Of a stretch of 64,000 nt of DNA, positions 12,620-22,680 are shown in pieces. The DNA is from Maniola hyperantus (taxonomy: Eukaryota > Arthropoda > Insecta > Lepidoptera > Nymphalidae). The notes under the pieces are model-generated. The model made no database searches. It had not been told where the DNA came from and saw only the letters and a program-made list of their open reading frames with translations. Within the stretch, counting starts at the first letter, position 1, and each line of letters starts with the position of its first letter. The translations under genes were made by a program, and so were the position numbers. The DNA is taken from the NCBI RefSeq assembly GCF_902806685.2, contig NC_048550.1, positions 1,221,383 to 1,285,382 on the forward strand, given 5' to 3'.

Positions 12620-15600
12620 TCGAGTGTATTATTCGATCGATCGATTCGATCGAGTATATTGAGGAAAACCTATGTATGTCATGTAGACATCATGTCGATG
12701 GCCGGTACCTAGAACGAAATAGTACCTACCTACTTGGAATACCTAATGGGCAGATTACACCTACCGAGTAGTGAAGCGAGACAGTAAAATGTCACTCGGC
12801 CGAGACAGTGCTGTGGCTGAGAAATTGCGGCGAAATTGCACTCGTTTAGGTGTTTATACCAACCGAGTACTCGGCCGAGGACACTGACTCGCCAATGTAC
12901 TCGGTAGGTGTAATCTGCCCATAAATGATTTTGATTTGATTTGATTTGACCACCCGAATTCGAGGTGGACGTCTTAATAACTAACGTGCAAAGCTCGTAT
13001 TGAAATGCAAGGCTGATAAAAACGGCCAACGTACGTAAGTGATCATATTCTTGCAAGCTATCAACTCCTTGATGAGTCTGTTGAGGTATGCGAGCTGATT
13101 CCTGGAGAAGCTGCCCACTCCCCCACCAGTGGGCGTCGCTGACAGGCCTTCCCAGCGGCTGATCAGCGCGGCTTCCAGTTTCTCTGATGGCGACTGGGGA
13201 ATTTCCTCGCCCACTGAAAATAGGGCTATGCACATCAATTTGGTAGTGGACTGACTTAGTTTTAGAATGGAATACTCTACGTATATCTATACTTAAATGC
13301 GAAAGTATATTTGTTTGTTTGTTTGTCCTTCCTTTGTTAGGGCTGAACCCTAGCTAAGCAACCAATTGAGTTGACTTTGGCATAGAGTTGAAAGGACGGA
13401 GAGTAACATAAGTTCTTACCAGCAATCCTGTGTAGATAAAGGAGACAGTTCCTGATCGCGGCGGCGTCTTGGGTCCAGTCAGTATCGCGAGCCCCTCGCC
13501 TCACTAGCGAACTCCTCTCTATCTGGTACACGTAGCCTGCCACCCCATCGCGCTCACAAATGTATAAGAGACTAGAATATAATAAAAGAGAAGTATTAAA
13601 AGACTGTTCCACACAGATTCCACAAGAATCCACACAGATTCCACAATCCACACATGCACACCCCACTCCTACTCTTACCCCTGACTTCCATAGATTAATA
13701 AATCACCTTCAAATTCAATGTCAGAGTTATTTAGGGGTACCAACTACATTTAAAATTGGAGACCTTTGTCTTCTACGCAAGAAAAAAATCCTTAGCAATT
13801 TTACAAAATGAACCGAGGATCAATCTGCCCCCCAATTGTGTAAGAAAAACGTATCATCGTTATCGTAATCGTCAACAAATTCTGCCCTTTGATTGGCTGC
13901 GAAAAAATGTAAACAGCGAATCAACCTGCTGATTTCTGATCTCCTCTTGAAAAACCAGACTTTCCTGTCCAACAGGAAACTCTGGTTTTTCAAGAGGCCA
14001 AAAGTACCGTACTTATCACTTACTTGTCTAAAATAAGCAGCAAATGATGGGCCGCGTGTGAAGACACGCAGGCCCTCGCTGCAGCGCTCCGGTACAAGGC
14101 ACAGCGATCCAACCGCCTTCGATAAGCGCACCAGGCAGCATACCGGCTTAGGAGTAAGGCTGAACCCTGCACACAGATACAAACTGCTTTTTGCTGGCTC
14201 TTCTCAGTAGGAACTGCTTTCCGAACGGTGCAGTAAATTCTTGACATGTAAGAGCCATAGATTGGCCTATGAATTTAAAATGGCTTCACCCTCTAAATGC
14301 TTAGTAGATCAGTATAAGTCCCGCAAATTGCTATTGCGCTGGAACCATGTCTCATTAACATCGAAATGACGTCATTTTGACGTCAGCCGAAATATAAACA
14401 TACCATCAGCTCGAAACTTCAGTCTAGCGCTGACGTCACTGAAAAGGCGGCCACGCGCATTAGCAAATTACGGGACTTATACCAGGATCATATTCTTAAA
14501 AAAATCTGGAACCTCTCAGCGCTGTTTGCACTAAGTTTTGTTATGGGGTCATTCAACGGGCAGATAAACTTTCTAACAAGAAAGAATCATGATGATTTTA
14601 CATGCATCTCCAAAGATTTGTAGATGTGGAAACTTTATAATACCACATCTAACTTCGTTGTTGAAATTAATTTGTAACGAAGAAATGTCAGTAAAGTAGT
14701 CAGTTCAAAGAATCGATAGGTGTTGAGGTCCCACGGTGCTGGGAAATGGTGACATCGCACCGGAAAGCGCAGCATGGGCAGACCCCACTATGTAGACGTA
14801 ATATGACACCATGTCAAATGCTGGATCCAGGCGGCGTAAGACCGCGACTAGTGGAAAAGAGACCTTGGATCTATCGGTTCATGACGACAAGAAACCACCT
14901 CAATAATTGTCAAGCATACCTGAAAACATCCTTCTCTCATCTTGTCAACTAAACTATTGAGAGCTGCAGAGATCTTGGCCATAGAGGACAGATGTGAGGA
15001 ATGTGAATCCAGGGTTGCCTCTAAGGGGGGATGCCACAACTGCCAAGTTGAAGCTCTTTCCGTATTCACTACTGATGATGGAGGGCCCACTGCTGCTGCG
15101 TAGTAACCCTACAAATATAGGAAACCTTTCTTTCTTAGCTAACTTTTGTATAAGTAAAGAAAAAGAAAAGAAAAGATGTTTATTTTCCAAACTGTGCCAC
15201 ACATCACATCTTATAACTAAGAGCTGGTTATTCCGGCGCTTCTTCCACCTGAGCATTAAGCCCAGCGTGCTTCAAGCAAAAGAAGCGTCGGAACAAACTG
15301 TCATGTGTGGCACAACCCGAAAAAAGTAAAGTATGCACTAGCACACACTATTATGGGACATTCCTGTCTGTCTGTACTTTTGGACTCACCCCCTGAGCAC
15401 TAGTGTAATGCAGCAATGCCAATGGATGCGTCAGAGGCACTCGTGTCGTGTACGCGTGCTGGCTACAGCCCGCGGCTCTGACGGCGAGCATGAGCTTGGC
15501 CTCCGCCTCCCCCGCGCGCGCCGCACCGCCCACCCGCACCATCACCCACGCGCAGCCCTCCACTATCGCCAGACGACGCTCCAACGCCGCTTCACGTGAG

Positions 15601-18600
15601 GCTGGAAGGAGTTAAACAGTGTATTGGATATAGGTACAGTTCTTGCAAAGTGTCGCTACTAGATGGCATAAACAGTCGCTTCAGTACTGAGTGAACACAC
15701 ATGTCACACGTCACTGGCAGCAAGCGAACCGTAACACCGCGTACCGTCTGACCGTAGCGTGGTCAGCGTGAGGCGCGATCCCAGGAGACGCGGGTTCGAT
15801 TCCTGCCTGCCACTGAGAGCACGCGAGGCTCCTCCGCCCTTCGACTGGGCGCAGCGGGCGATCAGCTCCACCCAGCGCTCCACTACTTTACAAACTAACC
15901 TCGCTCCAAGTAGCAGTAGGTGTAAGGTCGAGCATGAGGCAACACACTGGCACTGAGGGCACGCGAGGCTCCTCCGCCCTTCGACTGGGCGCAGCGGGCG
16001 ATCAGCTCCACCCAGCGCTCCACTACTTTATCCCTGCAGAAACATTCGCGAAAAAATTTCAGTAAACATCTTTTTTAAGACCCCATGACATAACTAAAAG
16101 AGCAAGAAAGGTTACAAAAAAAAATTTATCAAAATCGGTTCACATTTGGTGGAGATATCTCGTAATAAACATACAAAAAAACATACAGTCGAATTGCGAA
16201 CCTCCTCCTATATATAATACCTGCACAAATATCCAGCAGGAGTTAGGAATTCAGCCCATTTGTCTGCTTCTCGGCCGCTCAGCCTGATCTTGCCGTATCC
16301 CACTGGCCCTTCCAACAACTGACAGTCTTCACCATCATTCAACACTGGTAAAGAATCCAGTGTCACCAAGTATTCGAGAGATCGGGACCGCATCTGTATA
16401 AAGTAGCAACTACTGTTAGCTTATTGAAGTTCGTTTAATGAATTAGACAATATTTGACTCATCCGATGTCACGCGATCTGTGGTGGGGGAGCCATCTTGA
16501 ATCCATTTGTATAAATACGGGTGTTTGAAGGTTTTTAGGGCAGTCTCGTTCCGACTCGAGACTCACGTCTATTAAATACTTTTGTGTTTAGGTCGCGATT
16601 TTGATTGAGTGGTAGCAATAGCAATTGCGCCCTAGTCAAATAAATAATGCAGTTAGCTTATTTAAAAGATTAAAACTTTTGAAAACCCTATTTGTGACGT
16701 CTTTGTGTTTCATATCCCCGCGCAAGCTTTATATGAGGACATTTTAATAACTTATCCAAAAATTAATTAAATTAGTTAAATTATACCTGCTCTTCTGACA
16801 TGTGCTTTTACTAGCAAAAGAAATTTCTTGATGATTGATTTCTTCATGATTACCATGACTAATATTTAAAAAAGGTATTTCAGAGACCACACAGCAAACA
16901 ATCTAAACTAGTACTACGAAGCACCATAAATAACAAATATGAGACAGCAGTTCCTTTACGGGACGTACCAAGGCAGTGTATGAATTTTCAATTTTAACCC
17001 TTGAGGTCAGCTGCAAGATCTTTAAATTTTCTTAGTTTCTAAATAAACATAATAGATAATATTCCAAAATATTCTTTTTGCCTAACTTTACTGATAAACT
17101 AATTCTTTGGATACAATACAATCAAAATTTATATAGGACACTCATTCTAATTTCTGCGGTTTTAGCTACCTTCTTTTCTCGATGTAGTGCGACGAGGTGG
17201 CAGCATTTAAAACGAGGGTCCCTCTGTCCGGCACCATCCACTATTCTTTGAACAAGGTTCTCCACCGCGCATTCTGTCTCCGTTGACATGCGACCTAAAT
17301 AAAATAATATACATAGTCTAAATTTAAGAACAATATATTGGAACACTGAACACTGAATTCATATTTCCATGTATTGGGAAGCTAAGCTGCCTCCCGATTG
17401 TGTAAGAATAACCATTTCATCACTATCGCAATCGTCAAGAAATTCTGCCCTTTGATTGGTTGATTCATTCATAGGCATCTTCTTTCAAGAATAAGCGAAT
17501 CTATGCTTCGTCACTGCCCTGCTATCTCGACGATCGACTTGCAGTCGACTAACACAAACAATTAGACATACTGCAGAACTGCAAATACTTTCCTTATACA
17601 TGGCATAATATTGTAGGTATATCAAATCTATGAAAAGAGCAACCGCCGAGTTTCTTGCTGGTTCTTCTCGGTAGGAAAGGCATTTTGAACCGGTGGTAGA
17701 TGCTGTTAACGATTAGATTTTTTTAATAGAGATAGCGAGCAAACGAGCAGGCGGGTCACCTGATGTTAAGTGATTACCGCCGCCCATGAACATTTGCAGC
17801 ACCAGATGAACCGCCGATGCTTTACCTTTTAGGAATTTGTAATTCCTAAAAGGTCGGCAATAATTGTAAAAGTTTAATTGAATAAGAAATATTTTTATTT
17901 TATATTTTTTTAATACATTTTTCTGGACGTACCATTTTGGTCTTCTTCATGCAAAGTGTCGACATAAGAGTTGAGGGATCGGATCTGTTGAGCCGTGAAG
18001 CGCAGTCCTGATGCAGGCAGGCGCAGATCGGCACCTGGTATCTCGTTGGCCAGAGCAGAAACGCCTGACCCCATCACTATGACAACAATTGCTGGTTCTA
18101 AACTCAAAAAACTCAAACTCAAATCATTTATTCAGATTGGGAATTATTGTATACACTTTCTGATGGTCAATTGCTGAATTAGCAATACAATGATGTAGTG
18201 AAAAATATTTAATTGCTTAAAATGAACTTAAAATTCTGAAAATTAGTGCGTGCTCGAGCCCCACAGACATCCCGAATCGGTCTTAATCACTATCACGGCT
18301 CTATAGATGTGTGGTGTAGATAGATAGGTCGTAGAGTCACGTAAAAAGCAATCATGTACCGATCCCGATGGGAGATCATTCACGGCCACCTGCGCATGAC
18401 CGGCGACACATAATACCGTTTCCGGCGGAAGAGACACAATCGCCATTTTGATCCACCGATATTGTGCGCATCGCCCCGCATCGCCCCGTATATAATTGCT
18501 GTTTTACAATCAATAATAATTTGTTTACACAAATTAGTTGCACGGTTGGCTGGTTTTATTAATATAATTATTGGTTATTTTATTTTCAAAGCCGAGTTTC

Positions 18601-18959
18601 TTGCTCGATTCAAAAGCCAAGTGCTTTCGAGACGGATGGATAGATGGACAGCGGAGGGTTCCGTACCATACTACAAAATATAACACTATTATACTGGGGC
18701 CATGGAGTCTTTAGTGCAAATAAATTTTTACGAGACATTTCACCGCGATTAATAGCCTCATCTGGTGACAGAAGGGCTGGCTCATTTTTTGCGCAACGGA
18801 TCAGCCTGGCTGTCCAGCGCGGAAATGCAGCCAGTATTCTTGGCACCATTCCACGCGGTCATGATTTATATAGTAATTAGATAAGGCTAGCTTTAAGTTT
18901 TATTGTAATATTAAAAAAGGAAAAATAAAAAACACTATTATGTACTTACTTGCAGCCAT
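1872..18959 (-). CDS. Large uncharacterised protein (~1,168 aa), possible Mab-21-like family member, 19 exons
   Basis: Exons from 5' to 3': 18950-18959, 17933-18097, 17170-17294, 16221-16393, 15900-16033, 15390-15601, 14920-15108, 14024-14166, 13420-13571, 13035-13213, 11958-12145, 9538-9686, 7579-7836, 6065-6248, 4972-5375, 4153-4322, 3406-3515, 2754-2895, 1872-2291. They sum to 3,507 nt with matching phases. The 10-nt first exon (ATG GCT GCA A) has a GTAAGT donor and fits the phase-1 acceptor of exon 2. I do not recognise the protein firmly. Exons 3-5 (about residues 58-200) carry a DPRF motif, an EYLVTLDSLPVL stretch and GYGKIRL...GYLCRDKVVERW, which resemble Mab-21/cGAS-like proteins. The usual GS...D/E-x-D nucleotidyltransferase residues are not evident. 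The middle is helix-rich; the last third is basic and Ser/Pro-rich, so probably disordered. I see no signal peptide or membrane segment. Three exons have partial tandem duplicates. The Mab-21 link is tentative. Confidence 0.7.
2350..2635. mobile_element. Long fold-back MITE (TTAGCCCGACTAGTTTCGAA family)
   Basis: The outer arms TTAGCCCGACTAGTTTCGAA and TTCGAAACTAGTCGGGCTAA are perfect inverse copies. The centre is a GC-rich palindrome around GCGCGAACTGACACC. Total about 285 bp, non-coding, inside the last intron of the minus-strand gene. A second copy at 11,608-11,885 has a younger element inside it. Confidence 0.8.
3847..4273 (-). repeat. Tandem duplication (~213 bp x 2) of the 3' half of exon 16
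   Basis: Positions 3847-4061 and 4062-4273 are two head-to-tail copies, slightly diverged, with a 3-nt indel. The copy nearer the gene start is the real 3' part of exon 16 (donor at 4152/4153). The second holds an open exon copy at 3941-4074 with the same GTAAGTAG donor. A possible weak acceptor (ATACGCAG) sits at its head. Entry phase 1 and exit phase 0 equal those of exon 16. Confidence 0.8.
5695..5990 (+). mobile_element. tRNA-derived SINE
   Basis: Same family as 700-975. The head reads AGTGGTTAAGTAAGATG with a B box GTTCGATCCCGG. The body ends near GGCGATGGATTGATCATGATG. It lies in the intron between exons 14 and 15 of the 1,168-aa gene. Confidence 0.8.
6255..6400. repeat. Family A repeat end abutting an exon
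   Basis: The block AACCGGTTAAGTGCGAGTC is the terminal sequence of repeat family A. On the minus strand its T-rich tip runs directly into the 3' splice site of exon 14 (acceptor just above 6,248), so the repeat appears to form the polypyrimidine tract. A GC-rich repeat (GGCGCACATCGTTGGTGCGC, 6,485-6,600) shared with 36,290-36,320 follows. Confidence 0.6.
7633..8716 (-). repeat. Exact 532-bp tandem duplication covering most of exon 13
   Basis: Positions 7633-8164 and 8185-8716 read identically throughout, separated by 20 bp of AT-rich sequence. The left copy holds the real exon 13 (7579-7836). The right copy keeps the acceptor and about 204 nt of exon but lacks the last 54 nt and the donor, so on the minus strand the transcript meets a donor-less exon copy first. 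Complete identity means either a very recent event or an assembly duplication. Confidence 0.9.
9010..9182. repeat. Family A repeat, truncated
   Basis: Shows the family landmarks GGGGTATCATATGAAAGG, TGCATTCTAAAACAG and AAAATACGACTGTAGTACGG, and ends at GGCCGGTTTTTTT. Intronic, non-coding. Confidence 0.7.
9185..9535 (-). mobile_element. Degenerate non-LTR retrotransposon 3' fragment
   Basis: Conceptual minus-strand translation gives SQELFDLLSTFNHRTARRR. This matches the RT-element C-terminal region at 31,195-31,715 (SEELFDLIPP...NRTARHRK). It is interrupted and 5'-truncated. Its 5' edge lies within about 10 nt of the splice donor of exon 12 (9,538). Confidence 0.65.
9690..9860 (-). mobile_element. 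Non-LTR element 3' tail with ATAGA repeats
   Basis: Contains the block TACCGAGAAGAACCAGCAAG and a tail of AATAG repeats (9,698-9,718), immediately upstream of the acceptor of exon 12. Other copies lie near 17,630, 34,010, 51,475 and inside 11,688-11,783. Non-coding remnant. Confidence 0.55.
9953..10172. mobile_element. Helitron-like non-autonomous repeat, full-length
   Basis: One end reads TATAAAAGGAAAAGCTGACTG, then the ATGCAGATAGCTATTATGAC block, then GTCCACGCGGACGAAGTCGC and a terminal ACTAGT. The CTAG end and lack of inverted repeats suit a Helitron-like origin (inference). Confidence 0.65.
10874..10946 (-). tRNA. tRNA-Thr (anticodon AGT)
   Basis: The 73-nt minus-strand sequence folds as a cloverleaf. 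It has a GGCGCCG 5' acceptor strand, a D arm, an anticodon stem CCTGT/ACAGG with loop CTAGTAA (anticodon AGT), a T loop TTCGAAT on a GCGAG/CTCGC stem, and a CGGGGCC 3' strand. Internal A- and B-box sequences are present. A T7 run about 23 nt downstream (plus 10,845-10,851) can end Pol III transcription. Acceptor pair 4-69 is G-G, where the family normally has a pair. It lies in the intron between exons 11 and 12 of the 1,168-aa gene, on the same strand. Confidence 0.9.
11236..11482. mobile_element. Helitron-like repeat, second subfamily
   Basis: Starts ACTAGCTGATGCCCGCGAC, then CCCGTGGGAACTCTTTGA and AAAAGTAGCCTATGTCAC, and ends near CATTTATAATAAGGGTA. The same subfamily appears at 22,716-22,932 and 45,926-46,112 and in reverse at 7,465-7,555, 10,440-10,555 and 61,440-61,635. 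Non-coding. Confidence 0.65.
11608..11885. mobile_element. Fold-back MITE interrupted by a nested retroelement tail
   Basis: Second copy of the family at 2,350-2,635, with arms GTTAGCCCGACTAGTTTCGA and its inverse. At about 11,688-11,783 it is split by the 3' tail of the non-LTR family with the CATTCCGAACCAGTGG block. An AGTCA repeat flanks the insert and is a likely target-site duplication. Confidence 0.75.
12225..12310 (+). repeat. tRNA-like SINE head or tRNA relic
   Basis: The segment carries CCTCGATGGTTTAGTAGC (A-box-like) and AGGTTCGAGTCTTGGG (B-box-like). The arms do not pair well enough for a functional tRNA, so I read it as a SINE head or a decayed tRNA. Intronic in the 1,168-aa gene. 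Confidence 0.4.
12471..12616 (+). mobile_element. 5'-truncated LINE insertion with poly(A) and target-site duplication
   Basis: The fragment matches the 3' coding end at about 18,779-18,885 (GCCTGGCTGTCCAGCGCGG block). It ends in an A-rich tract of about 30 nt and is flanked by AGATCGAG on both sides (12,463-12,470 and 12,617-12,624). Textbook target-primed insertion, about 146 bp, inside an intron. Confidence 0.8.
13816..13912. mobile_element. Half copy of the CAATTGTGTAAGAA MITE
   Basis: One arm of the palindromic MITE complete at 26,218-26,395: CCCCCAATTGTGTAAGAA, GTTATCGTAATCGTCAACAA and TCTGCCCTTTGATTGG. Another half copy lies at 17,389-17,470. Confidence 0.6.
13943..13997. repeat. Short near-perfect hairpin
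   Basis: Arms of about 26 nt (CCTCTTGAAAAACCAG...TTTCCTGT and its inverse) pair with a single mismatch around a 3-nt loop. It lies 27 nt downstream of the splice donor of exon 8 of the minus-strand gene. It may be a microMITE end or an RNA stem; no function can be assigned. Confidence 0.6.
14726..14890 (+). mobile_element. Non-LTR retrotransposon 3' remnant
   Basis: Diverged copy of the element at 28,905-29,155. Shared blocks are GACATCGCACCGGAAAGCGC-like sequence, CTGGATCCAGGCGGCG and AAGACCGCG. Intronic, no open frame. Confidence 0.5.
15811..16030 (-). repeat. 80-bp duplicate of the 5' part of exon 5
   Basis: Positions 15811-15890 and 15951-16030 match over 80 bp with one difference that I can see. 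The second block is the 5' part of exon 5 (15900-16033). The first lies just after the exon's donor, inside the intron, and has no acceptor of its own, so it is a dead partial exon copy. Confidence 0.85.
16035..16215. repeat. AATCGGTTCA-type repeat abutting a splice donor
   Basis: Carries the TTATCAAAATCGGTTCAC block and ends GAACCTCCTCCTATATATA, as the related repeat at 63,268-63,442 does in reduced form. Its end falls within a few nt of the donor of exon 4 (intron begins at 16,220 going down). Confidence 0.55.
17717..17860 (-). mobile_element. Non-LTR retrotransposon 3' end fragment
   Basis: Matches the 3' end of the element at 31,195-31,715: GCGAGCAAACGAGCAGGCGG, TGTTAAGTGATTACCGCC and GAACATTTGCAGCACCAGA. 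A plus-orientation relic is at about 61,125-61,230. Confidence 0.65.
18690..18885 (+). mobile_element. Non-LTR retrotransposon C-terminal fragment
   Basis: Conceptual translation ends FFAQRISLAVQRGNAASILG, the C-terminus seen in lepidopteran non-LTR polyproteins. 5'-truncated. The same 3' end is present with a fresh poly(A) at 12,471-12,616. Within intron 1 of the 1,168-aa gene. Confidence 0.6.
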
Positions 18960-18973
18960 TTCGAAATTTTTAT

Positions 18974-19238
18974 TTAGCTTATTTCACACTACGGGATATA
19001 AATTATATTATAGTCCTGTCAAAATAGACATTCAAGATTACAATAATTCGCATATAGGGCTAAAAATTGGTCCGAATGTTGGGAACACCAATATATGAAT
19101 TGTGAATGTCCACATCGATTTATATTGATGTTTTCAACATTCGTACAAATTTTTAACAATGTACGAATTACTGTAAACTTGAAGGTCTATTTTGACCGGA
19201 CTGTTATATAATTTATATCCCGTAGAGTAAAATAAGCT
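18974..19238. mobile_element. MITE with ~45-bp inverted repeats
   Basis: Outer arms CTACGGGATATAAATTATAT and its near-inverse ATAATTTATATCCCGTAG flank an AT-rich core. It lies just 5' of the first coding exon (18,950-18,959) of the minus-strand gene, so it may be part of that gene's 5' UTR or promoter. Confidence 0.7.
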
Positions 19239-19924
19239 TTATTCGTTGTTAAAGCAGCAGTAGAAAATATTCTTTGTAAGTAAATATACTTAGTAATAAC
19301 ACTCGTGAACGGTAGATAAACTGCCGAACTGCAGTTGGTGAATCAAATAAATCTCATGGGAAATCCAGGACAAGGCTGTCATTGTGCGAGTAGCCTTGTG
19401 AATATCACAATGTTAAGATAATACCAGAATAACGGCCTCTAAACGGTTAGCTAAAATTTAAATACCTGGTACTTACTCCAAATTGTGTATTTTGAGGGTT
19501 CCGTCCTACCTGTAAGGTGTCCACAGGCCCATACCTCGGTTTGTCCGTCCGTCCTTCTGCCAGTATGTCAGCGGGCAATATGTCATGAACCGTAATAGGC
19601 AAAAAATTGAAATTTTCAGTGTGTTTCTATTGCTGCTTTAACAACAAAAATAATATAAATCTCATGATGGCTATTATGTTGTACGATGGTACGGAACCCT
19701 TCGTGTGTGAATCCGACTCGGACTTGACTGGTTTAATGCTCATCTCTGGTACAAGATAACTAGCAATTACCGGTATGACATGTCGTTTATAATACGATGC
19801 CCATGTCCGAGCCTATTGTTATCGAAACAGAAGGTCGTGGCTCAGTCGACTGTGACGCATGTGTGTTACACGAAAATAATTAGTTTTTGAGAGAAATCCG
19901 TGCTCTTACAATTTTTCGTTCAAT

Positions 19925-20235
19925 TAGCTGAAAAAGCTGTGATAGCTTAGTGGTTAGGACGCCCGTCTCCTAATCGGAGGGGGGGGGTTCGATCCCGGGT
20001 AAGCATCTTTAACTTTTCGGAGTTAAGTACGTTTTAAACAACGTTTAACGGTGAAGGAAAACATCGTGAGGAAACCTGCATGCGTGAGAAGTGAGAGTTC
20101 TTCATAAAGTTCTCAAAGGTGTGTGAAGTCTGCCAATCTGCACTTGAGCAGCGTGGTAGACTATCTACGGGTCCCTTCTCATTCTGAGAAGAGACCCGTG
20201 CTCAATAGTGGGCCGATAATGATGTCATGATACTT
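19925..20235 (+). mobile_element. tRNA-derived SINE, near full-length
   Basis: Head AGCTTAGTGGTTAGGACGCC with B box GGTTCGATCCCGGG. The body holds GGTGAAGGAAAACATCGTGA and AAGTCTGCCAATCTGCACTT, and the end is AGACCCGTGCTCAATAGTG. A partial inverted copy follows at 20,260-20,420. Confidence 0.8.
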
Positions 20236-21169
20236 AATAACCGATACCTTAGATATTAATATCATAATGATCAACCCACCACCGGCTCACTACAGAGCAC
20301 GGGTATCCTCTCAGAGTGAGAAGGGTTTGGCCATAGTATAACCACGCTGGCCATGTGCTGATTGGTAGACTTTACACACCTTTGAGAACATTATGGAGAA
20401 CTCGAATACCACCTCGAATAATATTAATATATCAATCAGTTTTTACCTATCTCTTTTGTATGTTTACTTAGATTACACAAAACTCAATTTATTTTCAAAA
20501 AACATTACCAATATTTAACTAAGTATAATTTATCAATATCTTATCAGTAATATGCTGTCTGAAAATGTAATAATGATTAAAGTATTGCCGCAAAATCTAG
20601 CGCGGCATAGAAAAGTAAACAAAACATGAGGTCTGAATAATTGTTTGATACATCGAAAAGTGATAGCATCTTTAAAACAAGAGTGAATAGGCATCTTCTA
20701 GGTAAACGCGTCCCATCTTAGGCCGCATCATCACTTTCCATCAGGTGTGATTGCGGTCTAGCGTTTACCTATAGTGAATAAAAAAAATAAAAAAAATAGT
20801 GGTCAAGACGTCGGCCTCCTAGCCGGGAGGTACGGGATTTGATTCCGGGCACGCACCTCTAACTTCTCAGAGTTAGCGCGTTTGAGAAGAAAACATCGTG
20901 AAGAAATGATTTTTTTTTTACTTTTTTTTCTAGCAATACGGCACCGCTATTCATTTAAACTCTCACAATGCTTTTATAAACTCAGCATTTTTTTTTATTC
21001 AGTACTTAATAAATTTGAAAAATATTTTGTTCCGTTTTAATAACTAATTTATACGAAACTACAATACTTTTTATAGGTTCTTACTGATTTTTTTAAACGT
21101 ACCTTTCACGTAGGAATCCAAACACTCACGAATCAAAAACACAGCAAAAACTTAAAACTTTACGTCAAC

Positions 21170-21255
21170 AATTTTTCGCGCGTAATTTAATTTGTTTTTT
21201 TCAGCGCGGCGGCATTGAATGAAACGGCTCGACACTCGCCAAGCGCGGGAAACAA
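21170..21255 (-). promoter_or_regulatory. Candidate promoter patch with two E2F-like sites
   Basis: A CpG-rich island in AT-rich DNA. On the minus strand it reads TTTCCCGCGC (21,243-21,252), and the plus strand has TTTTTCGCGCG (about 21,172-21,182). Both fit the E2F/DP consensus TTTSSCGC. It could drive an upstream non-coding exon of the minus-strand gene that starts at 18,959. Function is inferred from sequence only. Confidence 0.3.
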
Positions 21256-22264
21256 GTGTTTTGTTATAGCCTTGTAATAGCGGGCGTGTTTAGCGGGGCT
21301 ATGATCGGAAGTACTTAGGTACTTACCTAATATTTTATACTGTATAATATAGTAAGGGCCGACTAGTTAGGAAAATGTTCTCCATTTTTAAAAATTCTAA
21401 ATAATAACGTATATGAAACGGAATCCCTCCGCTACGAGTGTCTGTCTATACGCTAATCTTAAAAAGTACTTAGAAACTTTTGAATGAATTAATTTCATTC
21501 GGTATTCATATGGTTTTCACTAATTGATAAGTAGGTATACTCGTAAGTAGATATAATATAATATAATATAATATTTATTTATTTAATTTATAATTTAATT
21601 TTTATTTAATTTTAATTTTTTTTAATTTATATAATTATTATTATTGTGTATAACAGAGTGGATAAATGATAAGCAGAGGAAGAGGCGACCATAGCTCTAC
21701 ATTTATTCAATACCCGCGACTTCGTTCATGTGGATTACACTTTCAAACCCGTCATAATAGCTATCTGCATGCCAAATTTCAGCCCGATCCGTCCAGTAGT
21801 TTGAGCTGTGCGTTGATAGATCAATTAGTCAGTCAACTTTTCCTTTTATATATTTAGAAGATTTAGACTATTTGATAATGCCCACGAAATTATCGGCGTG
21901 GATCTAGGCTTTCAAAAACCCTTTGGGAACTCTTTAATATTTCGGAAATATTGTATACCCAGTACCCACGTATGGTCCAATATAATTGACTGCCTCCAGA
22001 ATATTTTTAGGCACGCTATAAAACTGAATTATCTATCCGATTTAAAATTCAACATGCAATACTTGTAAACCTACTTTAGTTTGAGGGTGTTGGAATTAAT
22101 AGCCGCCATTACTTGCCCGTCAGTGCACGCGGCTCAAATACTTGCCTTATCACTTATCAATGTCTGTCTGTTTTACGACACCACAGAATTCAGAATCTAA
22201 TAATATTTATATAGAAGTGGTAACGCGCAGATGAGTAGTGAAACACCTGTGCACATTATTTAAA

Positions 22265-22680
22265 AAAAACCGGCCAAGTGCGAGTCAGGCTCGCGCAATG
22301 AGGGTTACGTACTTCAGTCGTATTTTTTCGACATTTTGCAGGATAATTCAAAAACTATGATACATAAAAATAATTAAAAATCTGTTTTAGAATGCACAGG
22401 TGAAGACCTTTCATATGATACCCCACTTGATATAGTTATCTTTCTTAGAAAATTGAAAATACTAACTATTAGTTCATGACCACAATTTAATTTTTTTTGT
22501 ATGATGTAACCACAAATTCACGATTTTCAGATTTTTCCCCGAATGTCAGCTATAAGTTCTTACCTATCTGCCAAATTTCATAATTCTAGGTCAACGGGAA
22601 GTACCCTGTAGGTTTCTTGACAGACCGACAGACAGACAACAAAGTGATCCTATAAGGGTTCCGTTTTTCCTTTTTTTGAC
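22265..22680. repeat. Family A repeat, near full-length
   Basis: Starts AAAACCGGCCAAGTGCGAGT, continues through TGCACAGGTGAAGACC and TTCTAGGTCAACGGGAAGTA, and ends at AGGGTTCCGTTTTTCC. A second-subfamily Helitron-like copy follows at 22,716-22,932. Confidence 0.75.

Noticed and set aside
18243..18446. Minus-strand open frame of 67 codons starting MAIVSLPPETVL, close to the start of the large gene
   Set aside because: No donor in it fits the phase-1 acceptor of exon 2 without a stop or a poor site, while the 10-nt exon at 18,950-18,959 fits exactly. It could still be an alternative first exon.
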